Shown in pieces: positions 25,774 to 34,291 of a stretch of 64,000 nt of DNA. The notes below the pieces were generated by a model, which was given only the letters and a program-made list of their open reading frames with translations, was not told the DNA's origin and searched no databases. The translations under genes were made by a program, and so were the position numbers. Location: positions 219,575 to 283,574 of the forward strand of contig NZ_JAUXZE010000009.1 of the NCBI RefSeq assembly GCF_030694085.1, given 5' to 3'. Position 1 is the stretch's first letter. Every line of letters begins with the position of its first letter. This DNA is from Tabrizicola sp. GTDB taxonomy: Bacteria > Pseudomonadota > Alphaproteobacteria > Rhodobacterales > Rhodobacteraceae.

Positions 25774-25859
25774 CTGGACCCGAGCCGGGTGCGCGCCCTT
25801 CGCGCGCAGAGGCGAGACAAAAGGCTTGCGCCGCAAGGCGCTCAATTCAATAGCCGCCG

Positions 25860-27107
25860 ATGACCACTCGCCTCCCCGCTTGGTCGCTCTTCGCCGCGCT
25901 GATCGCGATGGCGGGTCTGCCGATCTACATCCATGCCCCCAAGTTCTTCGTGGACACCTACGGCACCTCGCTCGCCGCGATGGGACTGACCCTTGCCGCG
26001 CTGCGCCTGATCGACGTCGTCCAGGACCCTCTTCTCGGGTGGCTGGCCGAGGCGACGCGCCCCCGCCGCCGCCTGACCATCGCCATCGCCACGACCCTGA
26101 TGGCCGCTTCGCTCTGGGGCCTCTTCGCGGTCACACCGCCCATGCCACCGCTGTTGTGGTTCGCCCTGACCCTGGCCGTCCTCTTCTCGGCCTTCTCCTA
26201 CCTCACCATCTGCTTTTATGCCGAAGGCGTGTCCAAGGCGCAGACCCTTGGCGGCCAGGGCCACATCCGCCTTGCGGGCTGGCGTGAGGGCGGCTCGCTT
26301 CTCGGCGTCTGCCTTGCGGCCACCGCTCCCGTGGCCCTCGCGTTCGTCAGTACCCAGCCCTTCACAGCCTTCGCCCTGATCTTCGCCGCCGTGGCTCTGA
26401 TCGCCACCCTCGCCATGCACCGCGAATGGCAGGGCACCCCGGCCGATCCCACCCCGAACCCCCTGGACCTCTTCCGCCCGGTCCTTGCCGACCCCTTGTC
26501 CCGCCGCCTGCTCCTCATCGCGCTCCTCAATGCCTCCCCTGTCGCCGTCACCTCCACCCTCTTCCTTTTCTTCGTCGAAAGCCGCCTTTCGCTTCCCGGC
26601 TGGGAGGGCCCGCTCCTCCTCCTCTTCTTCCTTGCCGCCGCCGCATCGACCCCGGTCTGGAGCCTCCTCGCCCGCCGCCACGGCCCGCGCCCCGTCCTCC
26701 TCGGCGCAATGATGCTGGCCATCGCAAGCTTCCTCTGGACCCTCACCCTCGGGACTGGAGACCTGATCCCCTTCGCCCTGATCTGCATCGCGTCGGGGGT
26801 AGCACTTGGCGCCGACCTCACGCTCCTGCCAGCGATCTTCGCCCAGCGCCTGGCCCAGACCGGCACGTCTGAGGCTGCAGCCTTCGGACTGTGGTCCTTC
26901 GTGTCGAAACTCTCGCTTGCGCTGGCAGCCCTGACAATCCTGCCCAGCCTCCAGGCCGCAGGCTTCCAACCTGGCCAGACAAACCCCGAAAGCGCCCTCG
27001 CCACGCTCACATTGATCTACGCGGGCCTGCCTTGCGTATTGAAGCTGACCGCCATCGCGCTGCTTGCCCGGACAAAGCTGACCATGCCCCTGAAGGACCC
27101 CGCATGA
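25860..27107 (+). CDS. MFS transporter (glycoside-pentoside-hexuronide type)
   Basis: 415-residue integral membrane protein with about twelve hydrophobic segments, of the MFS_2/GPH type. LRLIDVVQDPLLGWLAEATRPRRR (about residues 48-71) is the conserved D-P-x-x-G loop between TM2 and TM3. Its counterpart in R. sphaeroides (RSP_1089) is in the RpoE regulon. What it moves is unknown; a lipid precursor or sugar is possible. It overlaps the DUF3833 gene by 4 bp, so those two are coupled, whereas its own start is separated from DUF1365 by 136 bp. Confidence 0.87.
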   Translation: MTTRLPAWSLFAALIAMAGLPIYIHAPKFFVDTYGTSLAAMGLTLAALRLIDVVQDPLLGWLAEATRPRRRLTIAIATTLMAASLWGLFAVTPPMPPLLWFALTLAVLFSAFSYLTICFYAEGVSKAQTLGGQGHIRLAGWREGGSLLGVCLAATAPVALAFVSTQPFTAFALIFAAVALIATLAMHREWQGTPADPTPNPLDLFRPVLADPLSRRLLLIALLNASPVAVTSTLFLFFVESRLSLPGWEGPLLLLFFLAAAASTPVWSLLARRHGPRPVLLGAMMLAIASFLWTLTLGTGDLIPFALICIASGVALGADLTLLPAIFAQRLAQTGTSEAAAFGLWSFVSKLSLALAALTILPSLQAAGFQPGQTNPESALATLTLIYAGLPCVLKLTAIALLARTKLTMPLKDPA

Positions 27108-27694
27108 TGACCCCGATCCTCTCCGCCCTTGCAGGCGCGCTGGTCGTCCTCGCCCTGATCGCTCTGCGCAGTCGCTTGGCCTCGTTCCAGGCTCAGGACC
27201 CGGCCGACTATCGCGGCAAGGGACCCGACTTCGACCTCCGCCGCCACCTCTCCGGCCCCCTTGCCTGCGAGGGCGTGATCTTCGGCCCCACCGGCCGCGT
27301 GACCTCACGCTTCGTCGCCGACATGCAGGGCAGCTGGACCGGCACAACCGGCACCTTGGCAGAGGTCTTCCGCTATGACAGCGGCACAATCCAGCACCGC
27401 GCCTGGACGCTCGCCCTGAAGCCCGATGGCACGATCATCGCCACCGCCCCCGACGTGGTTGGACAGGGGACGGGCCGCGCCGAGGGCTCGGGCGTCGTGC
27501 TGCGCTACCGCATCCGCCTCACGCCCGAGGCGGGGGGGCATGTGCTCGACGTGACCGACTGGATGTATCTTCTGGAAAACGGCACGATCATGAACCGCTC
27601 GCAGTTCCGCAAATTCGGCATCAAGGTCGCCGAACTGGTCGCAACGATGCGTCCCGTTCCTGCCCAGGCGCGGCAACTGGCCGCCGCCGAATGA
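27104..27694 (+). CDS. DUF3833 family lipoprotein-like protein
   Basis: 196 residues. The N-terminus is a hydrophobic signal/anchor (residues 4-22) without a clear lipobox Cys. The DUF3833 domain follows (DFDLRRHLSGPLACEGVIFGPTGRVTSRF, then GVVLRYRIRLTPEAGGHVLDVTDWMYLLENGTIMNRSQFRKFGIKVAEL), predicted periplasmic. Fourth gene of the RpoE-controlled operon (RSP_1088 position). Function unknown; the consistent neighbourhood suggests membrane lipid repair. Start by overlap with the MFS stop (ATGATGA, first ATG used). Confidence 0.86.
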   Translation: MMTPILSALAGALVVLALIALRSRLASFQAQDPADYRGKGPDFDLRRHLSGPLACEGVIFGPTGRVTSRFVADMQGSWTGTTGTLAEVFRYDSGTIQHRAWTLALKPDGTIIATAPDVVGQGTGRAEGSGVVLRYRIRLTPEAGGHVLDVTDWMYLLENGTIMNRSQFRKFGIKVAELVATMRPVPAQARQLAAAE

Positions 27695-28428
27695 GGGATT
27701 TCAAGGGCAAGCGCTACTGGCTGGTCGGCGCGTCCGAGGGCCTTGGGCTTGCCCTGGCGCAGAAGCTCAGTGCAGCGGGGGCCGAGGTGATCCTCTCGGC
27801 CCGCACCGAAGACAGCCTGAAAGCAGCAGCTGCCACCCTGCCCGGTCCCGCGACGATCCTGCCGGTGGACGTCGCCTCCTCCGACAGCGTGACCGCAGCG
27901 GCTGCCCAACTGCCTGACCTGGATGGACTGGTGTTCCTTGCGGGGGTTTACTGGCCCATGCGCGCCCAGGACTGGGACGCCAAGGCCGCCGAGGCGATGG
28001 CTAATGTGAATTTCACCGGCTGCATCCGGGCCGTAGGCGCCGCGCTGCCGGGGATGGTCGCGCGGAACCGGGGCCATATCGTGATCACCGGATCCCTTTC
28101 GGGTTTCCGGGGCCTGCCCGGGGCGATCGGCTATGCCGCGTCCAAGGCCGGAACGATGGTCCTGGCAGAATCGCTGTATGCTGACCTGCGCAAGTCCGGC
28201 GTCACGGTGCAACTGGCGAACCCCGGCTTCATCCGCACCCGGCTGACGGCGAAGAACGATTTCACCATGCCCTTCATCATGGACCCAGAAGCCGCCGCCG
28301 ACATCATGTTCCGGCACATGCAATCCGGCCGCTTCAAGATCAGCTTTCCGACCGTCTTCTCATGGCTGTTCCGGGGCGGCAACTTCCTGCCCGACGCGCT
28401 CTACTACCGGATGTTCCCGCCGAAATGA
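27691..28428 (+). CDS. Short-chain dehydrogenase/reductase
   Basis: NAD(P)-dependent SDR of 245 residues. Cofactor motif GASEGLGLALAQKL (about residues 12-25), a catalytic Ser in ITGSLSGFRG (about 131-140) and the YAASK active-site Tyr/Lys (about 149-153). It is the last gene of the RpoE-type operon, overlapping DUF3833 by 4 bp (RSP_1087 position). The substrate is not evident. It ends 12 bp before a strong palindromic repeat that probably terminates the operon. Confidence 0.9.
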   Translation: MRDFKGKRYWLVGASEGLGLALAQKLSAAGAEVILSARTEDSLKAAAATLPGPATILPVDVASSDSVTAAAAQLPDLDGLVFLAGVYWPMRAQDWDAKAAEAMANVNFTGCIRAVGAALPGMVARNRGHIVITGSLSGFRGLPGAIGYAASKAGTMVLAESLYADLRKSGVTVQLANPGFIRTRLTAKNDFTMPFIMDPEAAADIMFRHMQSGRFKISFPTVFSWLFRGGNFLPDALYYRMFPPK

Positions 28429-28437
28429 TGCTCGGGC

Positions 28438-28462
28438 GTAGGGTGGGCTGTTCGCCCACCCT
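28438..28462. repeat. GTAGGGTGGGC palindromic repeat (copy 2), probable bidirectional terminator
   Basis: AGGGTGGGC (28440-28448) pairs perfectly with GCCCACCCT (28454-28462). It lies between two convergent genes (stops at 28428 and 28470) and is the only structure in this 41-bp gap. Confidence 0.75.
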
Positions 28463-28469
28463 CCCGTCG

Positions 28470-29900
28470 TCAGCCGTGCTTGACCATCACGTGCCGGACC
28501 ACGGTGTAGTCCTCCAGCGCATAGGCCGACATGTCCTTGCCATAGCCCGACTGCTTCAGGCCCCCGTGCGGCATTTCGTTGGTCAGCATGAAGTGGGTGT
28601 TGATCCAGGTGCAGCCGTAACGCAGCCGCGCCGCCGTCGCCATCGCGCGACCCACATCGCGGGTCCAGACCGAGGACGCCAGGCCATAATCGCTGTCGTT
28701 GGCCCAACCCACCGCCTCGTCCACATCGCTGAACGGAGTGACGCTGACCACCGGCCCGAAGACCTCGCGCCGGACGATCTCGTCGTCCTGCTTGGCCCCG
28801 GCAACGACGGTCGGACGGTAGTAGAAGCCCTGCTCCATCGCCTCTCCGCCCGTGGTGATCTGGACGTGGTTCAGCTCTCGCGCGCGGTTGACGAAGCTGG
28901 CCACCCGGTCGCGCTGGCGTTGGCTGATCAGCGGACCGATTTCATTGGTGGCGTCATCCTCCGCCCCCAGAACGATGGATGACGCCGCCGAGGTGAGGTC
29001 CGCAACAAGATTGTCGTAGACCTTCTTCCCGGCATAGACCCGGCAGGCCGCGGTGCAATCCTGACCGGCGTTGTAGAAGCTGAACGCCCGCAGCCCCTCG
29101 ACCACCTCGGCGATGTCGGCATCGTCGAACACGATCACCGGGGCTTTGCCGCCCAGTTCCAGATGCGTGCGCTTAACCGTCTTGGCGGCGGCATCCAGCA
29201 TCTTCTTGCCCGTGGCCACGTCGCCGGTGAGGGAAATCATGTCCACCTGCGGATGGTTGATCAGATAGCTGCCCACCGTCTGCCCGCGCCCGGCGATGAC
29301 GTTGACCACGCCCTCGGGCAGGACATCGGCCAGGATATGCGCCAGCTTCAGCGCGGTCAGTGGGGTCTGTTCGCTGGGCTTGAACACCACGGTATTGCCG
29401 CCGCCGATGGCCGGCCCAAGCTTCCAGGCCATCATCATCAGCGGGTAGTTCCAGGGCGCAATCGACGCCACCACCCCAACCGGATCGCGCCGGATCATGC
29501 TGGTATGGCCCGACAGGTATTCCCCCGCCACCGTCCCGGTCATGCAGCGCACCGCGCCCGCAAAGTAGCGGAAGCAATCCACGATCGCCGGGATCTCGTC
29601 GTTCAGCGCCGCATTGATCGGCTTGCCGCAGTTCAGCGCCTCAAGCTGGGCAAAGGCCTCCGCCTCGGCCTCGATCCGGTCGGCGATCCGCAACAGCGCC
29701 GAGGACCGTTCCGCAGGCGTGGTCCGCGACCAGCCCTCGAAAGCCTTGCGCGCAGCCGCCACCGCCCGGTCGACCTGCGCGGTCGAGGCTTCCGGCACCT
29801 CAAGGATCAAGCCGCCCGTGCGCGGGTTCAGGATCTGCTCGGGGGTTTCCTGGCCCGCCTCGAAGGCGTTGCCGATCAGGAATTTGGTCTGGATGGTCAT
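28470..29900 (-). CDS. Aldehyde dehydrogenase, gamma-aminobutyraldehyde dehydrogenase-like
   Basis: NAD(P)-dependent aldehyde dehydrogenase of about 476 residues. Catalytic Cys in [17 protein letters not shown], general-base Glu in [16 protein letters not shown], oxyanion Asn in [18 protein letters not shown]. The group around PatD/GabD-like enzymes oxidises 4-aminobutanal made from putrescine. Its location at the end of a polyamine-type ABC transporter operon, 13 bp after potC, supports that substrate. Start 29900 is chosen (AGGGAG ribosome site); the frame extends to 30014 but runs into potC. Confidence 0.88.
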   Translation of the reverse strand: MTIQTKFLIGNAFEAGQETPEQILNPRTGGLILEVPEASTAQVDRAVAAARKAFEGWSRTTPAERSSALLRIADRIEAEAEAFAQLEALNCGKPINAALNDEIPAIVDCFRYFAGAVRCMTGTVAGEYLSGHTSMIRRDPVGVVASIAPWNYPLMMMAWKLGPAIGGGNTVVFKPSEQTPLTALKLAHILADVLPEGVVNVIAGRGQTVGSYLINHPQVDMISLTGDVATGKKMLDAAAKTVKRTHLELGGKAPVIVFDDADIAEVVEGLRAFSFYNAGQDCTAACRVYAGKKVYDNLVADLTSAASSIVLGAEDDATNEIGPLISQRQRDRVASFVNRARELNHVQITTGGEAMEQGFYYRPTVVAGAKQDDEIVRREVFGPVVSVTPFSDVDEAVGWANDSDYGLASSVWTRDVGRAMATAARLRYGCTWINTHFMLTNEMPHGGLKQSGYGKDMSAYALEDYTVVRHVMVKHG

Positions 29901-29913
29901 GGGGGTAATCTCC

Positions 29914-30717
29914 CTATTTGCCCATGCCGGCGGTCTCGGACCCGCCGCGGGTGAGGTAGTAGGCGATGAGGATCGGCACGAAGGTGGCCGCGAAGACCAG
30001 GATGGCGACGACATTGGTGACGGGGCGCTGGCGCGGGCGGACCAGCTCGTTCAGCATCCAGATCGGCAGGGTCGATTGCTGGCCCGCGGTGAAGGTGGTG
30101 ACGATGACCTCGTCGAACGACAGCGCAAAGGCCAGCATCCCGCCCGCCAGCAGGGCCGAGCCAAGGTTCGGCAGCAGGACATGGCGGAAGGTCTGGAAAC
30201 TGTTCGCGCCAAGGTCGGCGCTGGCCTCCATGATCCCGCCGGACAGGCGGCGCATCCGGGCGATGGCGTTGTTGTAGACGATGACGATGCAGAAGGTCGC
30301 GTGGCCCAGGACGATGGTCCAGGTCGAGAACGGGATGTCCATGATCCCGAAGGCCGACCGCAGCGACATGCCGGTAATGACACCGGGCAAGGCGATGGGC
30401 AGCAGGATCAACAGGCTGATCTGGTCGCGCCCGAAGAACCTGGCCCGCGCCATCGCGGCGGCGGCCAGCGTGCCAAGGATCATCGCCATCAGGGTCGAGA
30501 TCGCAGCCACCCGCAGCGACAGCCACAGGGGCGGCCAGATGTCCGCGCGGTTCCAGGCGACCCCGAACCACTGGGTCGTGTATCCCGGCGGCGGGAAGGC
30601 ATAGCTGCGCTCTTCGGTCGTGAAGGCGTAAAGGAAGATCAGCAGGATCGGCAGGTGAAGGAACAACAGCCCACCCAGTGCCGCCAGCTTCAGTCCCCAG
30701 GTGGCGTCAGAGCGCAT
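29914..30717 (-). CDS. potC: Spermidine/putrescine-type ABC transporter permease (PotC)
   Basis: Inner-membrane permease, 267 residues, about six hydrophobic segments, beginning with [22 protein letters not shown]. The EAA loop is [23 protein letters not shown] (about residues 166-188), with the family glycine. [17 protein letters not shown] is highly typical of PotC/PotI. Its start overlaps potB by 11 bp. It forms the second permease half for import of putrescine, spermidine or a related diamine. Confidence 0.9.
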   Translation of the reverse strand: MRSDATWGLKLAALGGLLFLHLPILLIFLYAFTTEERSYAFPPPGYTTQWFGVAWNRADIWPPLWLSLRVAAISTLMAMILGTLAAAAMARARFFGRDQISLLILLPIALPGVITGMSLRSAFGIMDIPFSTWTIVLGHATFCIVIVYNNAIARMRRLSGGIMEASADLGANSFQTFRHVLLPNLGSALLAGGMLAFALSFDEVIVTTFTAGQQSTLPIWMLNELVRPRQRPVTNVVAILVFAATFVPILIAYYLTRGGSETAGMGK

Positions 30718-31645
30718 CGAACGCCCCCGCCCGTTTGGCCAGCGTCAGGTAGACCAGCATGATCAGGATCGGCACCACGGCAAAGGCGGCGGCCAGCGGC
30801 GTGTTCCCCGCCGTGCCCTGCAACTGGTAGACCGTAAGGCCGATGAAGCGCGACGAATCCCCCACGATCTGCGGGATGATGTAGTCGCCCAGCGTCAGCG
30901 AGAAGGTGAAGATCGACCCGGCGATCACCCCCGGCAGGGCCAGGGGCAGGATCACCGTGCGGAAGGTCTGCGACCGCGTGGCACCCAGGTCGGCCGAGGC
31001 CTCCAGCATCGAATTCGGCACCCGCTCAAGCGCGGCCTGCATCGGCAGGATCATGTAGGGCAGCCAGATGTAGACGAAGACAAGGAAGGTCCCGAAGGGC
31101 GAGGTCGACAGCGATGACCCCTCCAACCCCGGGATCGACAGGATGCCGTCGATGATCCACGAGGTATGCGTTCCTGCCGCCGCCCAGCCAAGGATGCCTT
31201 CCTTGGCAAGGATCAGCTTCCAGGCATAGACCTTGACCAGGTAGGACGACCACAAGGGCAGCATGACGCCAAGGTAGAACGCCGCCTTCCACGGCCCCCG
31301 CGCATAGCGCGCGGCATAATACGCGATGGGGAAGGCCAGGATCGCGCAGGCCAGCGTCACCGCCGTCGCCATGACCACGGTGCGGACGATGATGTCCAGG
31401 TTCTGCGCCCGAAAGAGCTCGCCGTAGGTCTTGAGCGTGAACTCCTCCTTCACCACGCCCGAAAACTCGTCGATCGAGTAGAAGGACTGGAGAAGCAGGG
31501 CAAAAAGCGAGCCCAGGTAGACGACGCCGAGCCAGAGGAGCGGTGGCGTGATGAGGAGGACGAGCAGCAGCCGCGGACGCCGCCAGAACGTGCCGGTCAG
31601 CCGGTCCGCCGCGCCCCTGGCGGGAAGGATCGCGGGGGCGGTCAT
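30707..31645 (-). CDS. potB: Spermidine/putrescine-type ABC transporter permease (PotB)
   Basis: About 312 residues with six hydrophobic segments. PotB-type landmarks: [20 protein letters not shown] after TM1 (periplasmic), [38 protein letters not shown], and the EAA loop [26 protein letters not shown]. The frame opens further upstream (31714) but ATG 31645 gives the normal N-terminus. It is separated from potA by 214 bp that hold a paired repeat and GC-rich hairpins, unusual inside an ABC operon. Confidence 0.9.
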   Translation of the reverse strand: MTAPAILPARGAADRLTGTFWRRPRLLLVLLITPPLLWLGVVYLGSLFALLLQSFYSIDEFSGVVKEEFTLKTYGELFRAQNLDIIVRTVVMATAVTLACAILAFPIAYYAARYARGPWKAAFYLGVMLPLWSSYLVKVYAWKLILAKEGILGWAAAGTHTSWIIDGILSIPGLEGSSLSTSPFGTFLVFVYIWLPYMILPMQAALERVPNSMLEASADLGATRSQTFRTVILPLALPGVIAGSIFTFSLTLGDYIIPQIVGDSSRFIGLTVYQLQGTAGNTPLAAAFAVVPILIMLVYLTLAKRAGAFDAL

Positions 31646-31731
31646 CGCTGCGCCCTGCCGGGACGAAAATTCTTGAAGAAAGAATTTTGGGCGCTTCTTC
31701 CTGCCGCGTCGCACCGGCGGTCACGGTCGGA

Positions 31732-31832
31732 GCCTCCGGCGGGGATACTTGTGCAAAGATGAAAGCCAGAGATTTGCTTCAACCTTTCATCTTTGCAGCA
31801 AATATCCCGGGGGTGAGGGGGCAGCGCCCCCT
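31732..31832. repeat. Inverted pair of the GCCTCCGGCGGGGATA repeat plus GGGGGC hairpin
   Basis: Left arm 31732-31765 and right arm 31784-31813 are copies of one element in opposite orientation, including a perfect 12-bp inverted repeat CAAAGATGAAAG/CTTTCATCTTTG (31754-31765, 31784-31795; 18-nt loop). AGGGGGC-AGC-GCCCCCT follows at 31816-31832. The left arm matches the element at 25741-25773. The structure lies between potA and potB and could cause processing or partial termination. Confidence 0.8.
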
Positions 31833-31859
31833 GCGACAGCGCGTCGGGGTGGCTGCACA

Positions 31860-32846
31860 TCAGTTGGCCCCCATCAGGTGCAGCGCCGAGGGCTCGAAGG
31901 CGATGGCGGTGGTCGCGCCTTCGGCCGGGACGGGCTGGCCGGCGGGGACCAGGGCCGCGATCTCGGTGTCGCCCGTATGGATCACGACGCGGGTGCCCGA
32001 ACCGAGGTAGCGCAGCGCGGTGACTGTGCCGCTGACCGGGCCGGTCGCGGCCAGGCGCGTGGCCTCGGGACGCAGCGACGCCCATTGTTCGGGCCCGCCG
32101 AGGGCGCGGGTCAAGGCGGGCGGCAGCACGTTGGACGAGCCGACGAAATCGGCGACAAAGCGGGTGGCAGGGCGGTCGTAGATGTCCTGGGGGCTGCCGA
32201 TCTGGGCGATCCTGCCATCGTTGAAGACGGCAAGGCTGTCGGCCATCGACAGCGCCTCGTGCTGGTCGTGGGTGACGAAGACGAAGGTCAGGCCCAGGCG
32301 CCGTTGCAGGGCCTTCAATTCGTCCTGCATCGCCTCGCGCAGTTTCAGGTCCAGGGCGCCCAGGGGTTCGTCCAGCAAGAGAACGCGGGGTTCGTTGACC
32401 AGCGCGCGCGCCAGGGCCACCCGCTGACGCTGCCCGCCGGACAGTTGCGCGGGCTTGCGGTCGCCGTAGGCGTCAAGCTTGACCAGGGCCAGCATCTCTT
32501 CGGCCCGGGCATGGCGTTGCGCCCGGCCGATGCCCTTGACCATCAGCCCGTAGGCCACGTTGTCGCGCACGTTCATGTGCGGGAAAAGCGCATAGTCCTG
32601 GAACACCGTGTTCACGTTGCGCAGATGCGGCGGGGTGTTCGACACGTCCTCGCCGAAGATGCGGATCTGCCCGCCCGTGGGCTTTTCAAATCCCGAGATC
32701 AGCCGCAGGCAGGTGGTCTTGCCCGACCCCGACGGGCCCAGCATCGCGAAGAACGAGCCCTCGGCGATGGTCAGGTCGACGCGGTCGACGGCTTTCACCG
32801 GACCGAAATGGCGCGACACGTTGTGGAACTCGACAGCTGAGGTCAT
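31860..32846 (-). CDS. potA: Spermidine/putrescine-type ABC transporter ATP-binding protein (PotA)
   Basis: 328-residue ATPase. Walker [10 protein letters not shown] (about residues 38-46), signature [16 protein letters not shown] (about 136-151), Walker [13 protein letters not shown] (about 156-167). A C-terminal TOBE domain follows (from about 250: [21 protein letters not shown]), which matches the CUT1/PotA type rather than generic ABC ATPases. Second gene of the operon after potD, separated by 89 bp carrying two copies of the GTAGGGTG repeat. Confidence 0.92.
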   Translation of the reverse strand: MTSAVEFHNVSRHFGPVKAVDRVDLTIAEGSFFAMLGPSGSGKTTCLRLISGFEKPTGGQIRIFGEDVSNTPPHLRNVNTVFQDYALFPHMNVRDNVAYGLMVKGIGRAQRHARAEEMLALVKLDAYGDRKPAQLSGGQRQRVALARALVNEPRVLLLDEPLGALDLKLREAMQDELKALQRRLGLTFVFVTHDQHEALSMADSLAVFNDGRIAQIGSPQDIYDRPATRFVADFVGSSNVLPPALTRALGGPEQWASLRPEATRLAATGPVSGTVTALRYLGSGTRVVIHTGDTEIAALVPAGQPVPAEGATTAIAFEPSALHLMGAN

Positions 32847-32855
32847 GGAACATCC

Positions 32856-32878
32856 GTAGGGTGCGCTTTGGGCGCACC
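32856..32878. repeat. GTAGGGTGCGC palindromic repeat (copy 3)
   Basis: GTAGGGTGCGC...GCGCACC: 7-bp stem (32860-32866 with 32872-32878). It lies between potD and potA, 25 bp left of copy 4. Confidence 0.6.
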
Positions 32879-32900
32879 ACTGGTCAGGGGAAGCGGCAGA

Positions 32901-32925
32901 GTAGGGTGGGCGATCCGCCCACCCT
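32901..32925. repeat. GTAGGGTGGGC palindromic repeat (copy 4)
   Basis: GTAGGGTGGGCG-ATC-CGCCCACCCT: a perfect 10-bp stem (32903-32912 with 32916-32925), 11 bp past the potD stop codon. It may stabilise the 3' end of the potD message, lowering potA and permease levels relative to the binding protein. Confidence 0.75.
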
Positions 32926-32935
32926 GGTCAGAAGA

Positions 32936-34093
32936 TCAGCGGCCGCCGATCACGCCGATATAGTCGGACACCCACCGGTAGTAGGGCACGCAGGCCCCGT
33001 CCCCCTGGGAGCAGTTCGATACCGGCGTGGTCCAGAAGCGGATCTTCTCGAAATCATCCATCCCGTTCGCCGTGCAGGTCTCGGCCGTGGACATGCCGCG
33101 TCCATCAGTGCAGGCCGCCGGAACCGAGGGGTTCGCCCCGAACCAGACCGCCAGATCGGCCTGCAGGTTCGAGCTGAGCGTATGCTCCATCCACAGATAC
33201 GAGCAGTTGGGGTTCTTGGCATCGACATGCATCATCGTGGTGTCTGCCCAGCCCGTCGCCCCTTCCTGCGGGATCACGCTGGCGATCGGCTGGCCGTCGG
33301 ACTGCAGCAGGTTGCGCTGGAACGGCCAGGACCCCGAGGCGACCACGCCCTCGTTCTTGAAGTCGTCGATCTGGATGAAGGCGTCGTGCCAGTAGCGGCT
33401 GACCAGGTTGCGCTGGACGCGCAACAGGTCCAGGGCCGCCTTGTACTGATCCTCGTTCAATTCGTAGGGCGAGGTGATCCCCAGTTCCGGCTTGTGGAAC
33501 ATCAGGTACTGCGCCGCATCGGCGATGTGGATCGGGCCGTCATAGGCCTGAACCCGGCCCTTGTTCGGCTGGCCGTCCGGCAGGGCCATCTCCTCGAACA
33601 CGACGTTCCACGAGGTCGGCGGCTCCTTGAAGACTTCGGTGTTGTACATCAGCACGTTCGGCCCCCACATGTAGGGCACGCCGTAGTGGACGCCATCGAC
33701 CGTATGCCAGGGCGCGGACATCAGCCTTTCGTCCACCGTCGACCAGGACGGGATCAGGTCGGTGTTGATCGGCTGCACCCGGTCGCCCGCCACCAGCCGC
33801 AGCGAGGCGTCGCCACTTGCCGTCACCAGGTCGAAGCCGCCCTCGTTCATCAGGGCCACCATCTCGTCCGAGGTGTTGGCGGTCTTGACGTTCACCTTGC
33901 AGCCCGATGCTTCCTCGAACTTGGTCACCCAGTCGAATTCCTTCATCGTCTCGCCGCGCTCGATATAGCCCGGCCAGGCGACAATGTTCACCTGACCTTC
34001 CGGCGCGCCGATTGCGGTGACCTGGGCCAGCACCGGGCCGATCCCGGTCATCAGGGCAAGCGTTGTGGTTCCCAAGAGCTTGAGGCGATTCAT
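32936..34093 (-). CDS. potD: Polyamine-type ABC transporter substrate-binding protein (PotD/PotF-like)
   Basis: Periplasmic binding protein, about 385 residues, with a signal peptide at residues 1-21. Typical PotD/PotF blocks: VNIVAWPGYIERG at the mature N-terminus, KFEEASGCKVNVKTANTSDEMVAL, VASGSWPFQRNLLQSDG and a C-terminal ISYDP-type region (WMEHTLSSNLQADLAVWFGANPSVPAA). The start at 34093 is preceded by a GGGAG ribosome site; the frame extends to 34192. First gene of the potD-potA-potB-potC-aldehyde dehydrogenase operon. The ligand may be putrescine, spermidine or a related compound; the downstream dehydrogenase favours putrescine. Confidence 0.87.
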   Translation of the reverse strand: MNRLKLLGTTTLALMTGIGPVLAQVTAIGAPEGQVNIVAWPGYIERGETMKEFDWVTKFEEASGCKVNVKTANTSDEMVALMNEGGFDLVTASGDASLRLVAGDRVQPINTDLIPSWSTVDERLMSAPWHTVDGVHYGVPYMWGPNVLMYNTEVFKEPPTSWNVVFEEMALPDGQPNKGRVQAYDGPIHIADAAQYLMFHKPELGITSPYELNEDQYKAALDLLRVQRNLVSRYWHDAFIQIDDFKNEGVVASGSWPFQRNLLQSDGQPIASVIPQEGATGWADTTMMHVDAKNPNCSYLWMEHTLSSNLQADLAVWFGANPSVPAACTDGRGMSTAETCTANGMDDFEKIRFWTTPVSNCSQGDGACVPYYRWVSDYIGVIGGR

Positions 34094-34150
34094 GGCAGAC
34101 TCCCGTTGTTGTGTCTCTGGCGTGGGTGCAGAGGGTCCGTTCCCGCGGAC

Positions 34151-34186
34151 TTGCGAAAAGCCTATGGTGTGATCATAGTTTCGCAA
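34151..34186. promoter_or_regulatory. Nested palindrome upstream of the polyamine operon
   Basis: Outer arms TTGCGAAA (34151-34158) and TTTCGCAA (34179-34186) enclose inner arms CTATG (34162-34166) and CATAG (34174-34178), all perfect. It lies 58-93 bp before the potD start. Probably an operator; a hairpin role is also possible. Confidence 0.5.
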
Positions 34187-34190
34187 TAAC

Positions 34191-34231
34191 AAAAAACTGA
34201 AGCGAGATATCGGTTTTTCCTATAGCTTCAG
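34191..34231 (-). terminator. Terminator of the glycosyltransferase gene
   Basis: On the minus strand CTGAAGC (34231-34225) pairs with GCTTCAG (34203-34197), followed by TTTTTT (34196-34191). The loop is long (21 nt) but can form an inner AT-rich stem. Located 61 bp after the glycosyltransferase stop. Confidence 0.6.
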
Positions 34232-34291
34232 CGCGCAGTGTCCGAATGGCGCTGAAGACCGGGCGTGGCCCGGGCAGATCGCCTGCCTTGA

